Assembly (NCBI RefSeq): GCF_044344315.1
Contig: NZ_JBIJDC010000009.1
Coordinates: 1 to 64,000, forward strand
Reading direction: 5' to 3'
Origin: Zoogloea sp044344315
GTDB taxonomy: Bacteria > Pseudomonadota > Gammaproteobacteria > Burkholderiales > Rhodocyclaceae
Length of the DNA stretch: 64,000 bases
The notes under the pieces were generated by a model, which made no database searches, was not told the DNA's origin, and saw only the letters and a list, made by a program, of their open reading frames with translations. The position numbers and the translations under genes are program-made. Below, in pieces: positions 1 to 8,079 of the stretch (positions are counted from its first letter, which is position 1; every line of letters starts with the position of its first letter).

Positions 1-2306
1 CGTCCGCTCGATGGACGATCTATCGGGGCGTGAGTGGCCAGGCGTTCGGTGAGATCGTGCTCGAGGAGCGTGATCAGGTCACGGTAGTGCACCTCCTGGC
101 CCGGATCGAGCAGCACGAAGCTGTCCAGCGCATAGCCGTGACGGGTGGTGTGGATCTTGGCGTCGGCGATGGAGAAGCCGAGGCGGCTGAAAAAACCGCA
201 CAGACGCATGAAGAGGTCGCCCTGATCCTTCATGTAAACCATCACCTGCAGGCCTTCGCCCACGTGGCTGAGGCGCGCCTTCACGACAGGCTCTTCGGTC
301 TCCACCCGGTAGTACAGCATGCGGGCGTGCCAGGCGATTTCCTCGGGGTCGTGCCGCAGGAAATACACCGTATCCAGCTGGTCCCACAGGGCGTCTTCGG
401 TACCCGGGCGCAACCCGTAGTAGCGCAGCAGGTTGCGGGCGTCGTCCTGGCGGATGGGGGTGCCCAGTGCCTGCTGGGGTGTTGCGCCGCGCAGCAGGCG
501 CTGGGCGGCAAAGAAGAGATCTTCCAGCAGCTTGCCCTTCCATCCGTTCCACACCTTCGGGCTGGTGCCGCGGATGTCGGCGTGGGTGAGGATGTAGAGG
601 GCGTTGAGGCGGCGCTCGTTGCCAACCAGGGTGGCGAATCGGCGGATCACTTCCAGGTCGGACAGGTCCTGCTTCTGGGCCACGTTGGACATGGACAGAT
701 GGTGCTGGACCAGCCATTCCACCAATGAAGTGTCGTTTTCTTCCAGGCCGTGGGATTCGCAGAAATCCCGGGCGTCCTTCATGCCCAGTTTTGAGTGGTC
801 GCCGCCACGCCCCTTGGCGATGTCGTGGAAAAGGGCGGCGATGTAGATCAGCCAGGGCTTCTCGAAGCCGGTGCTCAGGCGGGTCAGCAGCGGGTACTCA
901 TGGGCATGCTCGGCCACCATGAAGCGGCGCACATTGCGCAGCACCTGCAGAATGTGCTGATCCACCGTGTAAACGTGGAAGAGGTCGTGCTGCATCTGGC
1001 CAACGATGCGTCGCCAGGCCGGCAGGTAGAAGCTCAGTATGCCGTACTGGTTCATGCGCCGCATTTCGTGCACCACCCCGCGCTTTTGCTGCAGCAGGCG
1101 CAGGAAGAGGGCACGATTGGCCGGGTTTTGCCGGAATTCGGCGTTGATCAGCTTGCGGCCCCGCCACAGGGCACGGAGCGTGCGGGCCGTCATGCCCTTC
1201 AGTTCGGAGCGCTGCTCGAGGAGCAGGAAGCACTCGAGCAGGGCGCTGGGGTGGCGGTCGAAGACGCCTTCGTCGCGTACGTCGAGGAGTTCGCGCACAC
1301 ACTGGAAGCGTTCGTTGATGTTGATGGCTGCCGGGTAGCGGTTGGGGAAAAACTCCACCCCGAAATTGAGCAGCAGGATGGTGTTGAGCTGGGTGACCTT
1401 TTTGGCTGTCCGGTAATACTCCTGCATGAATACTTCGGAGGCGCGCCGGGCTTCGGTGGCATCGAAGCCAAAGCGCCGGGCGAGCTTTTCCTGGTGGTCG
1501 AACAGCAGCCGGTCTTCGCGGCGTCCGGTGAGATGGTGCAGGCGGATGCGCACATGCTGCAGGAAGCGCTCCAGCTCACGCAGTTCGGTGGCTTCTTCGT
1601 CGGTGATCAGGCCGTGCCGGGCCAGGTCGCGCCAGTGGGTGCCGATGCCCGCCGAGCGGCTGATCCAGCCGATGACCTGGAGGTCCCGAAGCCCCCCCGG
1701 GCTTTCCTTGCAGTTCGGCTCCAGCGAATAGGGGGTTTCGTTGTGGCGGGTGTAGCGCTGCTCCTGCTCGAGCCGCTTGGCCTTAAAGAATTGTCCGGCA
1801 TTGAGAATGCCCCGAAGGCTGACGTTAAACCGGTCGTAGAGCTGTACATTGCCGAAGATACGGCGGGCTTCCAGCAGGTTGGTCATCACCGTTACGTCGA
1901 GCGCGGCTTCCTCGAGGCAGGCCTCGACGGTACGCACGCTGTGCCCGATGTCGAGGCCAATGTCCCAGATCAGGCCAATCATCTGGGTCAGGCGTTCCTC
2001 CAGGTCGGAGTCGGGCTCGTCCTCCAGCAGGAACAGCAGATCCACGTCCGAACAGGGAAAGAGCTCTTCGCGCCCATAGCCGCCGACAGCCACCAGCGTG
2101 GCGGAGGCGGGAAGCCCGAAATCCTTCCAAAGATCGATGAGCACCTCATCCACCAGATGGGAGCGGCCCCTCAGGATGGGGTCGGTCAGCGGTCGTGCCT
2201 CATAGGCAGCGCGCAGGGCTTCACCGCCGCTCTTGAGGCGGGCCTTGCAACGGGTGATCAGTTCGCGGGCGGTGTCAGGTGGAACGATGGGCGCGGAATC
2301 GGACAT
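1..2306 (-). CDS. glnD: [Protein-PII] uridylyltransferase/uridylyl-removing enzyme GlnD (3' end outside window)
   Basis: Bifunctional nitrogen sensor that uridylylates PII proteins when glutamine is low and removes UMP when it is high. About 768 residues are visible. The N-terminal nucleotidyltransferase motif GGYGREELFPCSDVDLL lies near residues 75-91. The HD phosphohydrolase motif LFHDIAKGRGGDHSKLG is near residue 490, and the start of the C-terminal ACT region (VMVYMKDQGDLFMRLCGFF) is present. Roughly the last 90 residues of a usual 860-aa GlnD lie beyond position 1, so the gene is cut by the window and not broken. The ATG at 2306 gives the expected N-terminus and sits 17 bases after map, so the two are probably co-transcribed. 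Identity is secure. Confidence 0.96.
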   Translation of the reverse strand, partial: MSDSAPIVPPDTARELITRCKARLKSGGEALRAAYEARPLTDPILRGRSHLVDEVLIDLWKDFGLPASATLVAVGGYGREELFPCSDVDLLFLLEDEPDSDLEERLTQMIGLIWDIGLDIGHSVRTVEACLEEAALDVTVMTNLLEARRIFGNVQLYDRFNVSLRGILNAGQFFKAKRLEQEQRYTRHNETPYSLEPNCKESPGGLRDLQVIGWISRSAGIGTHWRDLARHGLITDEEATELRELERFLQHVRIRLHHLTGRREDRLLFDHQEKLARRFGFDATEARRASEVFMQEYYRTAKKVTQLNTILLLNFGVEFFPNRYPAAININERFQCVRELLDVRDEGVFDRHPSALLECFLLLEQRSELKGMTARTLRALWRGRKLINAEFRQNPANRALFLRLLQQKRGVVHEMRRMNQYGILSFYLPAWRRIVGQMQHDLFHVYTVDQHILQVLRNVRRFMVAEHAHEYPLLTRLSTGFEKPWLIYIAALFHDIAKGRGGDHSKLGMKDARDFCESHGLEENDTSLVEWLVQHHLSMSNVAQKQDLSDLEVIRRFATLVGNERRLNALYILTHADIRGTSPKVWNGWKGKLLEDLFFAAQRLLRGATPQQALGTPIRQDDARNLLRYYGLRPGTEDALWDQLDTVYFLRHDPEEIAWHARMLYYRVETEEPVVKARLSHVGEGLQVMVYMKDQGDLFMRLCGFFSRLGFSIADAKIHTTRHGYALDSFVLLDPGQEVHYRDLITLLEHDLTERLATHAPIDRPSSG

Positions 2307-2323
2307 CTTCGGGGCAGACGTTC

Positions 2324-3145
2324 TCAGGGCAGGAGGTTGGCAACGATGTCCGGACGCGGCGGGGCTGCCGTCGACAGGGTCAGTACTTCAACACCGGTAT
2401 CGGTGACGAGGATCATGTGCTCCCATTGGGCTGACAGGCTGCGGTCACGGGTGACGATGGTCCAGCCGTCGGGGAGCTCGGAAATGGCGGCCTTGCCGGC
2501 GTTGATCATCGGCTCGATGGTGAAGATCATGCCCGGCTTGAGTTCGATGCCGGTGCCTGGCTTGCCGTAGTGCAGGACCTGCGGGTCTTCGTGGAAATTG
2601 GCGCCGATGCCGTGGCCGCAAAACTCGCGCACGACCGAAAACCCGCTGCCCTCTGCATGCTTCTGGATGGCGTGCCCGATGTCGCCGAGATGCGCGCCGG
2701 GCCGCACCTGGGCGATGCCGAGCCACAGGCACTCATAGGTGATCTGGCACAGGCGCCGGGCGAGGATGCTGCAGTTGCTGTCACCACCGACCAGGAACAT
2801 CCGGCTGGTGTCGCCGTGGTAGCCGTCCTTGATCACCGTGATGTCCAGATTGACGATGTCGCCCTTCTTGAGCGCCTTGTCACCCGGAACGCCGTGACAG
2901 ACCTGGTGATTGATCGAGGTGCAGATGGATTTGGGGTAGGGCTTGTAGCCCGGGGGGCAGTAGTTGAGGGGCGCCGGGATGCAGCCTTGCACCTCTACCA
3001 TGTAGTCATGGCAGAGCTTGTCCAGCTCGGCTGTCGTGACCCCCGGCTTGACGAAGGGCGTGATGTAGTCGAGCACTTCGGAGCCCAGTCGGCCCGCGAT
3101 GCGCATTTTTTCGATTTCTTCCGGCGTTTTTATGGTGACGCTCAT
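2324..3145 (-). CDS. map: Methionine aminopeptidase type I
   Basis: Cytosolic metallopeptidase that removes the initiator methionine from new proteins. It has 273 aa, close to the 264 aa of the E. coli enzyme, and lacks the N-terminal zinc-finger extension of eukaryotic type I enzymes. The five metal ligands are visible as D101 (NLDIT), D112 (HGDTSRM), H178 (CGHGIG), E211 (FTIEPM) and E242 (QWEHMI). The gene is divergent from rpsB, the classic map | rpsB-tsf arrangement, and is followed at 17 bases by glnD. The 281-base gap to rpsB must hold the promoters for both directions. Confidence 0.97.
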   Translation of the reverse strand: MSVTIKTPEEIEKMRIAGRLGSEVLDYITPFVKPGVTTAELDKLCHDYMVEVQGCIPAPLNYCPPGYKPYPKSICTSINHQVCHGVPGDKALKKGDIVNLDITVIKDGYHGDTSRMFLVGGDSNCSILARRLCQITYECLWLGIAQVRPGAHLGDIGHAIQKHAEGSGFSVVREFCGHGIGANFHEDPQVLHYGKPGTGIELKPGMIFTIEPMINAGKAAISELPDGWTIVTRDRSLSAQWEHMILVTDTGVEVLTLSTAAPPRPDIVANLLP

Positions 3146-3240
3146 GAGACCTGATCTTTTATTGGGGTTTCGAACGCATTAGGCTAGCTCATGCGGCGCG
3201 TGCGGGCAATCTGGCGGGAGCGCGAGGCGTAGAGCCGGCC

Positions 3241-3270
3241 TTGAGGGAAGTAACAGGTTGCTGCTACAAT
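3241..3270 (+). promoter_or_regulatory. Candidate sigma-70 promoter for the rpsB-tsf operon
   Basis: A -35-like TTGAGG (3241-3246) is followed after 18 bases by TACAAT (3265-3270). The bases before the -10 read TGC, so this is also an extended -10 (TGnTACAAT). It lies about 157 bases ahead of the rpsB ATG, leaving a long leader. No other match of this quality was seen in the map-rpsB gap. Sequence match only. Confidence 0.6.
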
Positions 3271-3276
3271 CGGCGG

Positions 3277-3426
3277 CTTGTCTGGTATGTGCCAGGCAAA
3301 ATTCACACGTCCGGCCCAATGAGGTCCGGTGGGTCTTCCACAGGGAAGGCTCTCGGCAAGGCGTGGTTCCGCATGGGCGGGCCAGGCAGGCTGGGCGGCG
3401 GTCAAACCTCTGTATTGGAGTACAAA
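3277..3426 (+). promoter_or_regulatory. rpsB 5' leader, possible S2 autoregulatory region
   Basis: About 150 transcribed, untranslated bases would separate the predicted start from the rpsB ATG. They contain a small hairpin (CTGG 3282-3285 with CCAG 3292-3295), a GTCCGG repeated at about 3310 and 3325, and a GGC-rich stretch with stem potential at 3374-3402, ending in the RBS TTGGAG. In E. coli and relatives, S2 represses rpsB-tsf through the rpsB leader. That this leader does the same is inference; I did not derive a full fold. Confidence 0.35.
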
Positions 3427-4179
3427 ATGTCTGTCACCATGCGTCAAATGCTCGAAGCGGGCGTCCACTTTGGTCACCAAACCCGTTTCTGGAACCCGAA
3501 GATGGCTCCCTTTATCTTCGGTCAGCGCAACAAGATCCACATCGTCAACCTCGAGAAGACCCTCGTCAAGTACAACGAGGCCATGGATTTCGTGCGCAAG
3601 CTGGCTTCCAATCGCGGCACCGTGCTGATGGTCGGCACCAAGCGTCAGGCTCGTGAAATCGTCGCCGAAGAAGCTCGTCGTGCCGGCATGCCCTATGTCG
3701 ATGAGCGCTGGCTGGGCGGCATGCTCACCAACTTCAAGACCGTCAAGGTTTCCATCAAGCGCCTGAAGGAAATGGAAGCCATGGTGGAAGACGGCTCCAT
3801 TGAGCGCCTGTCCAAGAAGGAAGCCCTGATGGCCTCCCGCGAACTCGAGAAGCTGCAGAAGAGCCTCGGCGGCATCAAGGATCTGGGCGGCCTGCCGGAT
3901 GCCCTGTTCGTGATCGACGTGGGTTACCACAAGATCGCCATCACCGAAGCCAACAAGCTGGGTATCCCGGTTGTGGCTATCGTTGACACCAACCACACCC
4001 CTGAAGGCGTGGATTTCGTGATCCCGGGTAACGACGATTCGTCCCGTGCGATCCGCCTGTACGCCCGTGGCGTGGCTGATGCCGTGCTGGAAGGCAAGAA
4101 CCAGGTCATCCAGGAAATCGTTGCGGCCGGTTCCGACGAGTTCGTGGAAGTGGAAGACAGCGCCGAAGAGCAGGCCTGA
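3427..4179 (+). CDS. rpsB: 30S ribosomal protein S2
   Basis: Structural protein of the 30S subunit, 250 aa, near the usual 241-250. The N-terminus MSVTMRQMLEAGVHFGHQTR is the family signature, followed by FIFGQRNKIHIVNLEKT. The reading frame stays open about 186 bases upstream, but the ATG at 3427 matches the S2 N-terminus and has TTGGAG six bases ahead, so the longer version is rejected. It is the first gene of rpsB-tsf-pyrH-frr. The gap to tsf is 40 bases and AT-richer than its surroundings. Confidence 0.98.
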   Translation: MSVTMRQMLEAGVHFGHQTRFWNPKMAPFIFGQRNKIHIVNLEKTLVKYNEAMDFVRKLASNRGTVLMVGTKRQAREIVAEEARRAGMPYVDERWLGGMLTNFKTVKVSIKRLKEMEAMVEDGSIERLSKKEALMASRELEKLQKSLGGIKDLGGLPDALFVIDVGYHKIAITEANKLGIPVVAIVDTNHTPEGVDFVIPGNDDSSRAIRLYARGVADAVLEGKNQVIQEIVAAGSDEFVEVEDSAEEQA

Positions 4180-4219
4180 GCCTTATTGAATCCGATCAAA
4201 TAGATATTTAGGAGCAAGC

Positions 4220-5116
4220 ATGGCGGAAATTACCGCAGGCATGGTCAAGGAGTTGCGCGAGAAGACCGACGCACCCATGATGGAATGCAAGAAGGCCCTG
4301 TCCGAAGCGGCTGGCGACATGGCCAAGGCCGAAGAGATCCTGCGCATCAAGCTGGGCAACAAGGCCTCCAAGGCCGCTGCCCGTGTGACCGCGGAAGGCA
4401 TCGTGGGGGTGTACATCTCCGCTGACGCCAAGCTCGGCGCGATGGTTGAAGTGAACTGTGAAACCGACTTTGTTGCCAAGAACGACGACTTCCTGGCTCT
4501 GGTCAAGAACGTTGCCGAGCTGGTGGCGACCAAGAACCCCGCGGATGTCGAGGCGCTTTCCGCCCTTGAGCTGAATGGCCAGAGCGTGGAGGAAGTCCGT
4601 AAGGCTCTGATCGGCAAGATCGGCGAAAACATGACTATCCGCCGCTTCGTGCGTGTGGAAGCCCAGGGTGCCGTGGCCAACTACATCCACGGTGGTTCGA
4701 AGATCGGCGTGCTGATCGACCTGGTGGGTGGTGATGAAGCGCTGGCCAAGGATCTGGCGATGCATATCGCTGCATCCAAGCCGAAGTCCCTGGATGCCTC
4801 CGGCGTTCCGGCCGAGCTGCTGGATGTCGAGCGTCGTGTGGCCATCGAGAAGGCGCGCGAAGCCGGCAAGCCGGAAGCCATGCTCGAGAAGATCGCTGAA
4901 GGTACCGTGCAGAAGTTCCTGAAAGACGTGACCCTGCTCGATCAGGTCTTCGTCAAGGCCGAGGATGGCAAGCAGATCGTCAGCCAGCTGCTGAAGGCCA
5001 AGGGCGCTTCCGTTGCCGGTTTCACGCTCTTCATCGTTGGCGAAGGCATCGAGAAGAAGGTCACCGACTTCGCCGCTGAAGTGGCTGCCCAGGCTGCCGC
5101 TGCAGCCCAGAAGTAA
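4220..5116 (+). CDS. tsf: Translation elongation factor Ts
   Basis: Nucleotide exchange factor that releases GDP from EF-Tu. It has 298 aa. The N-terminal UBA-like part (MVKELREKTDAPMMECKKAL) and the core signature (EVNCETDFVAKNDDF) are both present, and the C-terminal exchange region is intact. The RBS AGGAG sits just ahead of the ATG. The product binds EF-Tu, not the ribosome. pyrH follows after 15 bases, as expected for this translation and nucleotide operon. Confidence 0.98.
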   Translation: MAEITAGMVKELREKTDAPMMECKKALSEAAGDMAKAEEILRIKLGNKASKAAARVTAEGIVGVYISADAKLGAMVEVNCETDFVAKNDDFLALVKNVAELVATKNPADVEALSALELNGQSVEEVRKALIGKIGENMTIRRFVRVEAQGAVANYIHGGSKIGVLIDLVGGDEALAKDLAMHIAASKPKSLDASGVPAELLDVERRVAIEKAREAGKPEAMLEKIAEGTVQKFLKDVTLLDQVFVKAEDGKQIVSQLLKAKGASVAGFTLFIVGEGIEKKVTDFAAEVAAQAAAAAQK

Positions 5117-5131
5117 GAGGTTCGCAGAACG

Positions 5132-5848
5132 ATGAGTCAGCCCGCCTATAAACGCATTCTCCTCAAGCTCTCCGGCGAAGCCCTGATGGGTGACGACGCC
5201 TACGGTATCAACCGTGAGGTGGTCGCCGGTATTGTTACCGATGTGGTCGATGTGACCCGCCTCGGTGTGGAGGTCGGAGTTGTGATTGGCGGCGGGAACA
5301 TCTTCCGTGGCATGGCGGGGGCTGCGTCCGGCATGGATCGCGCCACCGCCGACTACATGGGGATGCTGGCCACCGTGATGAACGCCATGGCCCTTGCAGA
5401 TGCGTTCCGGGCTGCAGGGGTCAATGCGCGGGTCCAGTCGGCCCTGCGCATCGACCAGGTGGTCGAGCCCTATATCCGTGGCAAGGCGATCCGCTATCTC
5501 GAAGAGGGGCGTGTCGTCATCTTCGGTGCTGGCACCGGTAATCCCTTCTTCACCACTGATACTGCTGCAGCCCTGCGTGGCTCCGAAATCGGTGCAGATA
5601 TTGTGCTGAAGGCGACCAAGGTGGATGGCATCTACACGGCTGACCCGAAGAAAGATCCCTCCGCGACACGCTTCCACAAGATATCCTTTGATGAGGCGAT
5701 CTCGCGGAATCTCGCGGTCATGGATGCGACGGCTTTTGCGCTGTGCCGCGATCAGCGTCTTCCCATCAATGTTTTCAGCCTCTTCAAGAGTGGTGCGCTG
5801 AAGCGGGTGGTGATGGGCGAGGACGAAGGCACGCTGGTCTACTGCTGA
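5132..5848 (+). CDS. pyrH: UMP kinase
   Basis: Converts UMP to UDP with ATP, the first step to UTP and CTP and hence to the nucleotide sugars and CDP-lipids used by genes downstream. It has 238 aa, the standard bacterial length. The amino-acid-kinase-fold N-terminus (YKRILLKLSGEALMG), the Gly-rich GVVIGGGNIFRG and the UMP-site region GTGNPFFTTDTAAALR are visible. It is the bacterial hexameric type, unrelated to eukaryotic UMP-CMP kinase. frr follows after 10 bases. Confidence 0.98.
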   Translation: MSQPAYKRILLKLSGEALMGDDAYGINREVVAGIVTDVVDVTRLGVEVGVVIGGGNIFRGMAGAASGMDRATADYMGMLATVMNAMALADAFRAAGVNARVQSALRIDQVVEPYIRGKAIRYLEEGRVVIFGAGTGNPFFTTDTAAALRGSEIGADIVLKATKVDGIYTADPKKDPSATRFHKISFDEAISRNLAVMDATAFALCRDQRLPINVFSLFKSGALKRVVMGEDEGTLVYC

Positions 5849-5858
5849 GGATGAAGCA

Positions 5859-6416
5859 ATGATTCCCGAGCTCAAGAAAACTACCGAACACAAGATGCAC
5901 CGCTCCATCGAGGCCCTCAAGCAGGATCTCGCCAAGGTGCGGACTGGCCGTGCCCACGTTGGCATTCTCGATCATGTGATGGTCGATTACTATGGCAGCC
6001 CGGTGCCCATCAGCCAAGTGGCAAACATCACCCTGATTGATGCGCGTACCATTGGCGTTCAGCCTTGGGAAAAGCCGATGGTCGGCAAGGTTGAGAAGGC
6101 CATCCGTGATTCCGATCTGGGTTTGAACCCCGCGGCTCAGGGTGAAGTCATCCGTGTGCCGATGCCGGCCCTGACCGAAGAGCGCCGCAAGGAGCTGATC
6201 AAGGTCGTCAAGAACGAGGGCGAGGGCGCGAAGGTTGCCGTGCGCAATCTGCGCCGCGATGCCAATGGCGCGCTCAAGGATGCTCTCAAGGCCAAGACGA
6301 TTTCCGAGGACGACGAACGTCGTGCTCAGGATGAGGTCCAGAAGCTGACGGACAAGTCGATTGTCGAGATCGACAAGCTTCTCGCGCAGAAAGAACAAGA
6401 GCTGATGCAGATCTGA
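5859..6416 (+). CDS. frr: Ribosome recycling factor
   Basis: Splits the post-termination ribosome together with EF-G. The length of 185 aa matches the family exactly. Signatures include ALKQDLAKVRTGRAHVGILD at residues 20-39, VQPWEKPM, and the C-terminal helix of the three-helix bundle ending in DKLLAQKEQELMQI. It is in the expected place after pyrH. The 53-base gap to uppS shows no convincing terminator, so read-through into the envelope genes is likely. Confidence 0.98.
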   Translation: MIPELKKTTEHKMHRSIEALKQDLAKVRTGRAHVGILDHVMVDYYGSPVPISQVANITLIDARTIGVQPWEKPMVGKVEKAIRDSDLGLNPAAQGEVIRVPMPALTEERRKELIKVVKNEGEGAKVAVRNLRRDANGALKDALKAKTISEDDERRAQDEVQKLTDKSIVEIDKLLAQKEQELMQI

Positions 6417-6469
6417 CCGTCAGGTCGGTTGCTGCTTTCCCGGTTCCTTTTCTTCCAGGCGGATACGAT

Positions 6470-7258
6470 ATGGTGCGATTGCCGTTTCTCAGCTCCACGC
6501 GGGCCGTACCCGAGGCTGCGAAGGTTCCTCGGCACATCGCGATCATCATGGACGGCAACGGGCGTTGGGCGCGCAAGCGGCTGATGCCCCGGGTCGCCGG
6601 GCATGCCAAGGGTGTGGATTCCCTGCGCGAGGTGATTCGCAGTTGCCTTGATCGTAGTGTTGAGTACCTGACGGTGTTCGCCTTCAGTTCAGAAAACTGG
6701 CGTCGCCCGAAAGACGAAGTGTCTTTCCTGATGCAGTTGTTCGTGAAGTCCCTGAAGGCCGAAATCGAGCGCATCCATCGCAACAAGATCCGTCTGCGGG
6801 TGGTCGGTGATCTGGCGCCGTTCGACGACGCACTGGTGAGCCTGATCCGTGACGGTGAGGCGCTGACTGCCGATAACGGTAAGATGAATCTCACCATCTG
6901 CGCCAACTATGGTGGCCGCTGGGACATCATGCAGGCCGTGGAAAAGATGATCGCCACCTCTGGAGAGGCTGGCGGGCGTCCCTATTCCGAGGAGGACTTG
7001 GCGCCGCATCTTGCGCTGAGCTTCAGTCCCGAGCCAGATCTGTTCATCCGTACCGGGGGCGAGCAGCGTATCAGCAACTTCATGCTCTGGCAGCTCGCCT
7101 ACTCCGAGCTTTATTTCACCGACAAGCTGTGGCCCGAGTTCGGTGAAGCGGCCCTGGATGAGGCCATCGCGTCCTACCAAGGGCGAGAGCGCCGCTTCGG
7201 ACGGACCAGCGAACAGGTCGTCTCCGACAAGCCCGATACCGCGCCCGATCATGCTTAA
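6470..7258 (+). CDS. uppS: Undecaprenyl diphosphate synthase (cis-prenyltransferase)
   Basis: Condenses eight IPP units onto FPP to make C55-PP, the lipid carrier for peptidoglycan and O-antigen. It has 262 aa. The catalytic signature HIAIIMDGNGRWA holds the essential Asp (D28), and the later motifs NLTICANYGGRWDI and PDLFIRTGGEQRISNFMLWQ are present. The tail after the second motif is a little longer than in E. coli. The stop overlaps the cdsA start by 8 bases, so the two are probably translationally coupled. Confidence 0.97.
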   Translation: MVRLPFLSSTRAVPEAAKVPRHIAIIMDGNGRWARKRLMPRVAGHAKGVDSLREVIRSCLDRSVEYLTVFAFSSENWRRPKDEVSFLMQLFVKSLKAEIERIHRNKIRLRVVGDLAPFDDALVSLIRDGEALTADNGKMNLTICANYGGRWDIMQAVEKMIATSGEAGGRPYSEEDLAPHLALSFSPEPDLFIRTGGEQRISNFMLWQLAYSELYFTDKLWPEFGEAALDEAIASYQGRERRFGRTSEQVVSDKPDTAPDHA

Positions 7259-8075
7259 GGCGCGGGTCATCACCGCGCTTGTCCTGCTCGCAGGTCTTCT
7301 CGCCGCACTCTTTCTACTGCCCGCTTCGGGCTGGCTCCTGTTCGCATCTCTCATCTGCGCCGTCGCAGCCTCGGAGTGGGCGACCATGCTCGGCTTTGGC
7401 GGTGTGGCCAGGAATCTCTATGCAGTGATTCTTGGCTCCCTGTGTCTCGCTGCCGGTGCGGTGGCTGGACTGCATCAGGAGGCCACTGTCGCGCCCTTCG
7501 GCCTTGCACCTGTGTATGCGGTCAGCGCCTTGTTCTGGGTCCTGTGCGTGCCTTTTTGGCTGCGTTCCTGGTGGCAATTGCCAGGGCAGGGGGCGGCGGC
7601 GCTGATTGGGTTGGTGCTGCTTCTTCCCCCCAGTCTGGCCATTGCCCACCTTCGACTCCTGAGCCCATGGCTGCTGCTGGGGGTCATGGCGGCGGTCTGG
7701 GTCGCTGACATTGCAGCGTATTTCACCGGCCGGGCCTTTGGCCGCCGCAAGCTGGCGCCGTCCATCAGCCCAGGCAAGAGCTGGGAGGGTGCCTACGGGG
7801 CGATGGCCGGCGTGGTGATCTATGGTCTTATCTGCCTGAATCATGTGGGGCATGACGTGACAGCAAGTGGCTACCTCCTTGCGGTGCCGGTACTGGTTGC
7901 CTTCACGGCGGTGAGCATCATCGGTGATCTGTTTGAGTCATTGATCAAGCGCCAGGCAGGCGTCAAGGACAGTGGGAGTCTGCTGCCTGGGCATGGTGGT
8001 GTGCTTGATCGTATTGACAGCCTTACGTCCACGCTGCCGATTGCCGGCTTGCTGACACTCTGGATGGCGCGTTGA
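7251..8075 (+). CDS. cdsA: Phosphatidate cytidylyltransferase (CDP-diglyceride synthase)
   Basis: Integral membrane enzyme making CDP-diacylglycerol from phosphatidate and CTP, the precursor of all major phospholipids. It has 274 aa with about seven to eight hydrophobic helices. The C-terminal family signature is clear (SLIKRQAGVKDSGSLLPGHG, then LDRID). The frame is open further upstream inside uppS, but the ATG at 7251 gives the normal N-terminus MLKARVITALVLLAG. dxr follows after 4 bases. Confidence 0.96.
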   Translation: MLKARVITALVLLAGLLAALFLLPASGWLLFASLICAVAASEWATMLGFGGVARNLYAVILGSLCLAAGAVAGLHQEATVAPFGLAPVYAVSALFWVLCVPFWLRSWWQLPGQGAAALIGLVLLLPPSLAIAHLRLLSPWLLLGVMAAVWVADIAAYFTGRAFGRRKLAPSISPGKSWEGAYGAMAGVVIYGLICLNHVGHDVTASGYLLAVPVLVAFTAVSIIGDLFESLIKRQAGVKDSGSLLPGHGGVLDRIDSLTSTLPIAGLLTLWMAR

Positions 8076-8079
8076 AGTC

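Noticed and set aside
795..2570. Long open frame on the plus strand across glnD and map
   Set aside because: It is antisense to two genes with clear motifs and has no recognisable domain; long antisense frames are expected in high-GC coding DNA.
3241..3426. Extended N-terminus for S2
   Set aside because: The in-frame upstream extension runs over the predicted promoter and leader and does not match the S2 family start.
4208..5965. 585-codon open frame on the minus strand across tsf and pyrH
   Set aside because: Antisense to two core genes; the His-rich composition reflects reverse-complemented codons, not a protein family.
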